From NCBI GenBank assembly GCA_030765055.1, contig CM060947.1, positions 62,051,500 through 62,115,499 of the forward strand: DNA of 64,000 nt, in the 5' to 3' direction. Below are positions 56,791-64,000 of this stretch, one piece after another. The notes under the pieces are model-generated. The model saw only the letters and a program-made list of their open reading frames with translations. It ran no database searches and was not told the origin of the DNA. The translations under genes were made by a program, and so were the position numbers. Each line of letters starts with the position of its first letter. Position 1 is the stretch's first letter. The stretch is from Mantis religiosa. Its lineage: Eukaryota; Arthropoda; Insecta; Mantodea; Mantidae.

Positions 56791-58242
56791 TTTCCACCTA
56801 TTCACTGTTCCTTTCTGCAAAGCATGTATTGTAGATTGGCTCGTCATTTATCTTAGTTTGTAGAGCAGAGACACAAAAAATTTTGTGTGGGGTGACTATA
56901 TATCCTGTTTTTCCTGGACACACACTCTTCTAGTGTAAAAAAAGTGTCTCTGGATTTGGAAAGTTTGGCAGATGTACTCTTTTTGTACTAGGAATTTAAA
57001 TTGTCTTATTATTCTTTCGAGGGATTGAGATATCAGATATCTCAAAATAGAAACCCAAACAAAGATTATAAATCACATAACAATGTGATATTTTGTCATT
57101 GCTGTCAAACAATGCTGTGAAAACCGCACATCAATAGCAGTTTCCATTTCCGAAATATTGGCTGTGCAAGTTTTAGGTGATTCACTCTGTATATTGTGAA
57201 TCATTTGTATATATTAGGCTCTTCACTCTAGGAATTATTCAAAACACCTGTGACCAGAAAGTCTTTAAAGCGCTCTGTAGTCATAAGCTGAGAAAATTAA
57301 AATGGAAGAAATTCCAAGCAAATGTGTTCTTGACTGCAGATCATTTACTCCTTCGGATTGATTTCTATAGCAAAAGCTTCGTAGTTTCTAATGTGCAACT
57401 CAAAACTTGTTGCCACAAAAACTGCAAAGAATGGAAAACCCAGTAGAAATTAACAAAAAAGAACAAACAATAAAGGAATGAAGCTTGGTATGAATAAAGG
57501 AATCAGAAATACTAAATAATAATGAATCAGCATTTAAAAAATGTTTACTCTGATGAATTTTGAAGTTGGCTAACCTGCATAAAGTTGGCTGAATTGGAAC
57601 TATAGGCAGATAAATATCATTGATCAGTTAGACACAAATGAAATTTCAACTTTCCAGTTCGCTATTATGATAGCCATACATATACCATAAGGCAAAGTGC
57701 CGAGACTTATTGGATCTCACATAGCAAGTCAGTAATACACACTGTTCAGTTGCAATCATATCTTCTGTACAGGAACATGTCATGCATCGGCAGGCACGAG
57801 AAATCACATGATTGAATATTGTGACATGGAGAAAGAAGAGGGAATTTAAATGCTTTTGTGCCGAACTACAAATTGGGCAACTACAATGTTAATTTATATT
57901 TGGTATAATAATTAATTGCATAACATTTTTATATCAGACACACAGTTCCCAAGTGCTTTGTTTATGTTTTGTCACTTATTGGGTGCCAAGTTACTAATAT
58001 TTCACTCTTCTAGTAACAAGCGAATGCCACTGTAGGTCAGTGCATTGCCATGTTGTAGATTCTCATTCCTCAGGTCTTGTGAATAGAAATACTGTATGCT
58101 GTTTTCATTCTGTTCTGGGTATTGTGAACTAGCATTAAATATTGTAGATTTTTTGTCCTTAAGAACTCTCTATTCTTGTACTAACTCAAAGATAGTTGAG
58201 AATATTGTATCTCATGTGTTTGTTTTGTTTTGCTTTTTACAG
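56791..58242. other. PCGF intron, nothing recognised
   Basis: AT-rich to the acceptor (TTGCTTTTTACAG). An 89-codon ORF (57177-57446) has no motif I recognise. Confidence 0.4.
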
Positions 58243-58395
58243 TTTGTAAAGCATGCATTGTGCGATATCTTGAAACCAATAGATACTGTCCCATTTGTGA
58301 TGTCCAGGTTCATAAGACCAAACCTCTTCAAAATATACGAGCTGACAAGACATTGCAGGATATTGTCTACAAGCTTGTACCAGGTCTATTTCAAA
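58243..58395 (+). CDS. Psc: Polycomb RING gene, second coding exon
   Basis: This exon is 153 bp, bounded by TTTTTACAG and CAAA|GTAAGT. It completes the RING finger: with the split Phe38 it reads CKACIVRYLETNRYCPICDV, giving Cys39, Cys42, Cys53 and Cys56, so all eight zinc ligands of a C3HC4 RING are present. It continues QVHKTKPLQNIRADKTLQDI and VYKLVPGLFQ, identical in pattern to PCGF2/PCGF4/Psc. It ends one base into a codon. The following exon (RAWUL side) was not found before the window end. Confidence 0.95.
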
Positions 58396-58649
58396 GTAAG
58401 TTATGCATTGTGCTTTACCTTAAAAATGCTTTTAAAAAGATTTAGCATTATATAGCTAAAATGTAGTTAAAGTTTTTAGGCGATCATCTTAATCTCATCA
58501 ATGATGATACTTATGGTACTATACTAGAATAATATCATGCAGATTAAGAAAACATAAGAGAGAGCTCCATTGCTGCATATCACCTGAATAAGCTATCCTT
58601 AAGTTTGTGGTTTATAAACTGCATGGACTATTTTTCTTTAATTAATGCC
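58396..58649. other. PCGF intron, nothing recognised
   Basis: AT-rich intron start. Confidence 0.5.
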
Positions 58650-58830
58650 CTTTAACTGATTAGGCCATATAGGACAGTGAATGAAATGGGTAAAATTATG
58701 CTCAAATGAGTCCAGGGTTCATAGAGCTTAGATTAATCTTTCAGGATAAGTGAAAATCCCAGGAAAAATGAGCTTTGAACTCGGGACCTCTTGAAAGTGA
58801 AGCAAACATGCTACCACCTCTGTTACAGGT
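58650..58830 (-). repeat. tRNA-derived SINE, family C
   Basis: CTGATTAGGCCATATAGGAC, TATGCTCAAATGAGTCCAGG, TTTCAGGATAAGTGAAAATC and GAGCTTTGAACTCGGGACCT; tRNA-like head on the minus strand. Confidence 0.65.
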
Positions 58831-59720
58831 ATAGGTAACCTACATAAAAACATGTCCCTTTTGTCAAAACATACTTTGTTATAGGACTATGCTTATTGAA
58901 ATATTCATTCATTTGTGTGATTAACCAGTACTAATTATTGTGAAAAGTTTAAAAAAATATATAGCAGATGTCTTAGAAGCAATAGATTGGCAAGGAACAG
59001 AAACACATTGCATCAGTGAAGTTTGGTGAAATGTAAGGAAAAAATAGATGTTCATTAACGTTTAGTTATATTACCTACACTCATACTGAATTTTCATTTT
59101 TTTAATTATTTGAATGTTTTCAGCATAATGCTGCAGATTAAAGAGCGGTGCTTAAGTACTTTCTTGGTTGACATTTTAATTTACTTTTTTTTTTTTTTTT
59201 AATATTTTCATCAATTGTGATGTTGAACACATTTCTTGCAATGTAACTGTCAAGTAATTTTCTTAAAATTTCTGCCATTAGCACATTGATGATGACATGT
59301 TTTTTCTTTCTCTTTCTGTTTTCCTTTTCTTTTCTTTCCTTGTGGATTAAAAATAAATAAGTAAACAGATGTAGTTTCTTTCATTTCATCCAAAGAAAAA
59401 AAAAATTGTATACAATAGGAGTCTTTTTTTTTAATGTTTCTAAAAATATTTTTTAATACACAGTGTTACTCATTAATGTTCCATTTTGCATTTTTCCATT
59501 GTTCTTTCTCAACTTTTTGTTGGTCCCCTCAGATTTCCTATGTTCACAATGTTTAGGTTTAGTTTTTTGAAATATTATATTTCTCCCATTTATGTTATGC
59601 CTGGCAATTTGATTGGGAAATAATTGAAGTAAAATGGCTACTCAAAAATGCTTGAAATTGCACAAAGCTTTCATGTTCTGCTGTAGCCAGACATGTGGTA
59701 GTACATGTTGATACTTCGCG
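58831..59720. other. PCGF intron, nothing recognised
   Basis: AT-rich with poly-T runs; no signature. Confidence 0.4.
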
Positions 59721-59721
59721 T

Positions 59722-59724
<3 letters not shown>

Positions 59725-59791
<67 letters not shown>
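59725..59791. repeat. (TG)n microsatellite
   Basis: About 33 TG units, immediately before a SINE. Confidence 0.95.
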
Positions 59792-59794
<3 letters not shown>

Positions 59795-59804
59795 TGTTTA
59801 ACGC

Positions 59805-60028
59805 CCGCTTTTACTACATACGGCACCGCAGGCGGTGACACTGATGATACATGAGATGAAGATGGAGCAGTGGTGGAATGAGATGGCGGGGGAAACCGGA
59901 GGTCCCGGAGAAAACCCGCCCCAACGCCATGTTGTCCACCACAAATCTCACTTTGCGGTCGCCTGGGATCGAACCCGGGCCGCCTTGGTGAGAGCCAAGC
60001 GGTCTAACCACTGAGCCACGGCGTGGCC
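59805..60028 (-). repeat. tRNA-derived SINE, family B
   Basis: Minus strand: GCCACGCCGTGGCTCAGTGG, GGTTCGATCCCAGGCG, GTGGTGGACAACATGGCGTT. The best-preserved family B head in the window. Confidence 0.85.
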
Positions 60029-60535
60029 TTTCGCGTAGAGAGAGTCAATGTTGCTGCTTATTGCGACCATGTGGAAATCACTTTTCCAAATGCATTTTTA
60101 TGAGGGTCCTGAGCATGCTTAGCATTTGTTTGGTTGCTGTCTTTGCACTATTTTATATATAGTTGAATATTCATTAAAAGTGTTAACACAATTACAAATA
60201 CCCTTGAAACATGCACAGAAACACATGCTCAAATATAAAGCCAAGGCAAATAACCATACAAGTAGGATAATATCAAACAACAAAGAGATCACACTTATAG
60301 GTGGCTACTGGACTCAGATAACTTTGTAAAATCAATAGGAAACAAACATAAGAAATCAATGAAAAGAATGTAAGAAATGCATTAATGGGCAGTCAACAGA
60401 TAATTTCAATTCCAGTAGCAAAATCAGTAATTGGTGGGTGAAACTTTTAGGATGATGAATGCAGATTCACTTAATCTCATGTCAATGCATTAATAGACAC
60501 CAATCAAGAAAAGTATTCATAATTTAAATTAATTA
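60029..60535. other. Unassigned AT-rich stretch
   Basis: No signature; lies just outside the PLE at 60.5 kb. Confidence 0.4.
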
Positions 60536-60569
60536 GGAGTCGATTAATGACACAAAACAACACTTAGTT

Positions 60570-61121
60570 TTAAATTTTCCCGGAACCGGTTTCTGAGGCC
60601 TTCCCTCTATCTTCAGCCGGACATCGACTTGTTCTCATTGGTGTAGCTGGCAATATTTTGTCATTGGTCTCCTCTGGTGGCGGTTCGAGGAACTTGCTGA
60701 ACAAATCTTTCTGGGGGATGTCGAAATTGAATATTTTGTTTCTATTTTTTGAAATAAAGATTTGTTCCCATGTGGACAGTTCTTGTTTCCCTGTTGTATG
60801 TTTTAGTAATTTTGGTTCTGGATTTATGTTGTGGTTTTTTTCCCAAAAATGCATGGCAACTGCTGATTTTTCTAATTGTTTGTATTTTATGTTCCTAAAG
60901 TGTTCCTTTGCTCTTGTTTCTAAATTTCTTTTGGTTTTTCCAATATAAATTTGATTACAGTCACAGCATTCAATTTGATATATACCAGATTTTTTGTTAG
61001 ATGGAATGGCATCTTTGATGTTTGAGCAAATTAGGTTTTTTAAGGAGTAATGGTTCACTGGAGCTAGTTGAATGTTTTGTTTTTTTAAGACTTTTTTGAA
61101 TTTATCAAAGGCCCATGGATG
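60570..61121 (-). pseudogene. PLE GIY-YIG endonuclease part
   Basis: Follows a TAG stop after KKFT. It contains SNKKSGIYQIECCDCNQIYI, GKTKRNLETRAKEHFRNIKY, AVAMHFWEKNHNI and WEQIFISKNRNKIFNFDIPQ, the complete GIY-YIG module and C-terminal end. A first Met at 61058 gives 162 codons. Confidence 0.85.
60573..60622 (-). ncRNA. Hammerhead-ribozyme-like motif with good stems
   Basis: Minus strand: CCGG (60620-60617), CTGAAGA (60616-60610), stem II GAGG-GAAGG-CCTC, GAAAC (60593-60589), CGGT, then CCGG (60583-60580). Stem I (CCGG/CCGG plus a U-G pair) is the best in the window. CUGAUGA has one change (CUGAAGA). The PLE ORF reads through this motif before its stop at 60570. Confidence 0.7.
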
Positions 61122-62264
61122 CTAAGTGAATTTTTTGAAGATCATTTTAGTTTCTGTAGCTGAGAGGGTTGTGGTTTCCTTTAGTAGTTTCTTCTTTTTT
61201 GCTAAGTTCACTTTTTTGTCTACTAGTGATTTGGGAAAGTCATTTTTCTGTGCTATTTCAATAATTTTGTTGTATTCTATTTTGTATTCTTCTGCTGTGA
61301 GAGGGATGTTGACCAGTCTGTGTGCTAAACTATTAAAGATTGCCTGTTTGTGGGATCTTGGATTGTAGCCATTAGCTTTTATGTAGTTGTCTGTCTGTGT
61401 TGGTTTTCTGTAAATGCCAAAGTTTATTCTATTTTTATTTCTGATTATTTTTATATCTAAAAATGGTAAATACTCGTCTTTTTCAACTTCTACAGTGAAC
61501 TTGATGCTTTTTTCTTGAATATTTAAAAGTTTTAGTGCATCACTGATGTGTTTTTTTGGCACTATGGCAAACATGTCATCTACATATCTTTGCCAGAGTT
61601 TGAACATCCATGGGAAACCTTTAGTGATCCTTATTTCTAGTGCACTCATGTACAGATCGGCCAGGAAGGGTGATAAGGGGTTGCCCATTGCTAAACCAGA
61701 AGTTTGATGGAAATATTTTGTTTGAAACTGGAAGAAATTCTGTTCTACGCATAATTTGGTAAGTTCGATGTAATCTGAAATTTCAAGTGATGACATTCCA
61801 AGTGATTTGAGCCATTTTTCTATCAATGTTGGGAGTTGTTTAACTGGTATGCTGGGAAACAGCGATTTAACGTCAAATGAGACTAGTGTGTCCTCTTCAT
61901 TTAGTTCAGTATCCTTAATGTGTTCTATAAGTTCATAGGTGTTTTTGATGCTTAGGCTATCGAATTTTGGAAATGAGTTGAATTTGTTTATTAGCCACTT
62001 TGTAAGTTTGTATGTTGGTGAATTTATACTGCTAACTATAGGTCTCATTGTTATGGATGGTTTGTGTATTTTGGGTAAGCCATAAAGTCTAGGTAAGGTT
62101 GGGTTATCTGGTTTAACTGCATATTTGTTTGATATTATACTTGATTTTGCTATTGTTTTTTCAAATGATTTTAAGCAAGCTATTAATGGATTTTTGTTAA
62201 TGGTTTCATATTCACTGTTAGTTAGCATTTCTTCCATTTTTTCAAGGTAATCAGATTTATCCAT
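61122..62264 (-). pseudogene. PLE reverse transcriptase part
   Basis: 380 codons from Met at 62264: PTLPRLYGLPKIHKPSITMR, VSFDVKSLFPSIP, SGLAMGNPLSPFLADLYMS, RYVDDMFAIVPKKH (YVDD) and LPFLDIKIIRNKNRINFGIY, then RLVNIPLTAEEY. It ends at a TAG where PLE-B has Tyr (FT*HPWAF versus FTYHPKTF), which separates it from the GIY-YIG part. The same TAG occurs in the plus copy at about 63757. Confidence 0.88.
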
Positions 62265-62269
62265 TATGA

Positions 62270-63160
62270 CTATTTTGTTACCTTTGTCTGCCTTGGTGTA
62301 TATGACGTTTTTTTTTGTTTCAATGAATGGATAATATTTTGTTTGCTCTTCTGAACGGATCTGGTTTTTATTTCTTCCAAAATATTTTCACATTGGCTTT
62401 TAAGTGGATTTTGTTTTGATACTGGTAGACACTGTGCCGAAATGTTTATATCTGCAATGTAGTCCTCAATTTCGTTTGAAAAACTTACGCAAGTTTTTAA
62501 TCCTTTGTTTAGAAGACCTAATTCTTTTGTGGAGAAATTTTGATTAGATAGATTTACAACGTTTTCAAAGTTTTGCGTCTTTGTTTTTTTGTTTACGCTA
62601 CTTATTGCCGTTTTGCATTTAGCGTGTGGACTAATTGCTGTTGGACTCAAGTTTCTATTTCCGATGTGTCTCTTATTCTTAAACTTTTTTTCGGTATGGT
62701 ATCGATGTGAAGAAATGTTCATCAAATTGGTCAATTTGTACTTGAATTTTTCGGTTTTTGTTTTCATTTTCTTGCTTAGCATTGTCAAATAGTTTTGTTC
62801 GAAGTTATCCCACATCGTGTTTCCCAGTGTTTTCGTTAAAACTGAATGAAGTTTATAAAGTTTCAATTCCGTTTCTTCCAAATGTTTATAATGTTTATTG
62901 ATTTCTAGCTGTAAAACTTTTCTCTCGGCGGCTCTGTGTTGTTGATTTCCGTTGCCTGGTTTTACTATCCTCCGGAAAAATCGGGGTGTAACTTTATTTT
63001 GTAAACATAGTTTTATGAATTTTATGTTTGCAAAAAGATTTCTCTTCTTTTCATGCAGTTTTAAGAATGTTTTTATTTCTTGCTTATTACCAAAATTTTC
63101 ATTGAATCCGTCATGCGTTTTAAATTTTAAATAGGTTACCTTATCGCCATATTGTCAGCT
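62270..63160 (-). pseudogene. PLE N-terminal region, frameshifted from RT
   Basis: The open minus frame runs from about 63160 to a stop at 62270; the first Met is at 62881 but PLE-like sequence starts earlier (KLHEKKRNLFANIKFIKLCL, NKVTPRFFRRIVKPGNGN). It includes NVVNLSNQNFSTKELGLLNK and ENILEEIKTRSVQKSKQNII. Near a T run at 62309-62316 the frame shifts, so KADKGNK-like sequence is read out of frame. No good start codon is seen at the upstream end. Confidence 0.75.
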
Positions 63161-63225
63161 GTTGTTACGTGCGATCAGTTGGTATAATTTCCACTTCTTG
63201 AAGACTTGTTTGCCTATTTTATAAA

Positions 63226-64000
63226 TCCTACATGAGTGCACTAGAAATAAGGATCACTAAAGGTTTCCCATGGATGTTCAAACTCTGGCAAAGATATGTA
63301 GATGACATATTTGCCATAGTGCCAAAAATAACAAATCAGTGATGCACTAAAGCTTTTAAATATTCAAGAAAAAAGCATCAAGTTCACTGTAGAAGTTGAA
63401 AAAGACGAGTATTTACCATTTTTAGATCTAAAAATAATCAGAAATAAAAATAGAATAAACTTTGGCATTTACAGAAAACCAACACAGACAGACAACTACA
63501 TAAAAGCTAATGGCTACAATCCAAGATCCCACAAACAGGCAATCTTTAATAGTTTAGCACACAGACTGGTCAACATCCCTCTCACAGCAGAAGAATACAA
63601 AATAGAATACAACAAAATTATTGAAATAGCACAGAAAAATGACTTTCCCAAATCACTAGTAGACAAAAAAGTGAACTTAGCAAAAAAGAAGAAACTACTA
63701 AAGGAAACCACAACCCTCTCAGCTACAGAAACTAAAATGATCTTCAAAAAATTCACTTAGCATCCATGGGCCTTTGATAAATTCAAAAAAGTCTTAAAAA
63801 AACAAAACATTCAACTAGCTCCAGTGAACCATTACTCCTTAAAAAACCTAATTTGCTCAAACATCAAAGATGCCATTCCATCTAACAAAAAATCTGGTAT
63901 ATATCAAATTGAGTGCTGTGACTGTAGTCAAATTTATATTGGAAAAACCAAAAGAAATTTAGAAACAAGAGCAAAGGAACACTTTAGGAACATAAAATAC
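63226..64000 (+). pseudogene. PLE of the 60 kb family, plus copy, runs off window
   Basis: Starts inside the RT at MSALEIRITKGFPWMFKLWQ and RYVDDIFAIVPK, is frameshifted just after (extra bases in CCAAAAATAACAAATCAGTG), then continues LPFLDLKIIRNKNRINFGIY, RLVNIPLTAEEYKIEYNK, the shared TAG, and SGIYQIECCDCSQIYIGKTK to the window end. With the minus copy it forms an outward-pointing pair whose 5' ends meet at about 63226. Confidence 0.88.

Larger units (their letters stand above)
60536..63225 (-). mobile_element. PLE of the 60 kb family, minus copy of a head-to-head pair
   Basis: The outer end (60536-60570) carries GTCGATTAATGACAC and AACACTTAG, then a hammerhead, the GIY-YIG region, RT and N-terminal region. 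At about 63226 it meets a plus-strand copy of the same family. Coding pieces are annotated separately. The longest PLE coding content in the window is here, about 2.5 kb. Confidence 0.88.

Noticed and set aside
57177..57446. An 89-codon ORF in the PCGF intron
   Set aside because: No recognisable motif, AT-rich codon use, no splice or promoter context.
48970..60028. tRNA genes at 48.97, 55.31 and 59.98 kb
   Set aside because: They have A and B boxes but are followed by a shared non-tRNA body and repeated in both orientations, so they are SINE heads.

Overview
This is a 64 kb piece of an AT-rich eukaryotic nuclear genome. Two widely spaced, intron-split host genes lie in a sea of transposable elements. 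Arthropod origin is the best guess: there are mariner elements, many Penelope-like elements (PLEs) with GIY-YIG endonuclease, tRNA-derived SINEs, a Gypsy element with a TATA-driven LTR, and a Psc-type PCGF gene. The species cannot be named from the sequence.

Layout. 1-1634: minus-strand Gypsy LTR retrotransposon, with a 5' LTR and an open gag/RNase H fusion running off the edge. 6068-33303 (+): the last five coding exons of a chondroitin polymerizing factor (Chpf-like) gene; the exon lengths sum to 370 codons including the stop. Its second visible intron has grown from about 85 bp to 10.4 kb by PLE insertion. Its fourth visible intron (10.7 kb) holds a mariner, a PLE inside it, and a head-to-head PLE pair inside that. 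34.9-37.0 kb: CR1/Jockey-like LINE. 37.2-38.7 kb: PLE. 42.1-46.9 kb: SINE, microsatellites, a Tc1/mariner-like DDE remnant, a mariner fragment and a LINE ORF1-like piece with zinc knuckles. 50456-58395 (+): first coding exons of a Polycomb RING gene (Psc/BMI1/PCGF type) split by a 7.6 kb intron; the gene continues past the window. 60.5-64 kb: another head-to-head PLE pair.

The standout signal is a class of PLE-related insertions with one architecture: a target-site duplication (TSD) of 8-14 bp, an inverted repeat (arms of about 33 bp to about 2 kb), and a single 35-60 bp tail on one side that mostly carries an AGTGAAGC-like motif. I found ten by eye with matching TSDs. Several carry hammerhead-ribozyme cores (CUGAUGA...GAAAC) in the arms. 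They range from pairs of PLE bodies (24605-28656) to 114 bp palindromes with no coding sequence (38299-38412). Hammerheads, long-terminal-repeat-like ends and tails are known for PLEs; the graded palindromic series is the part worth following up.
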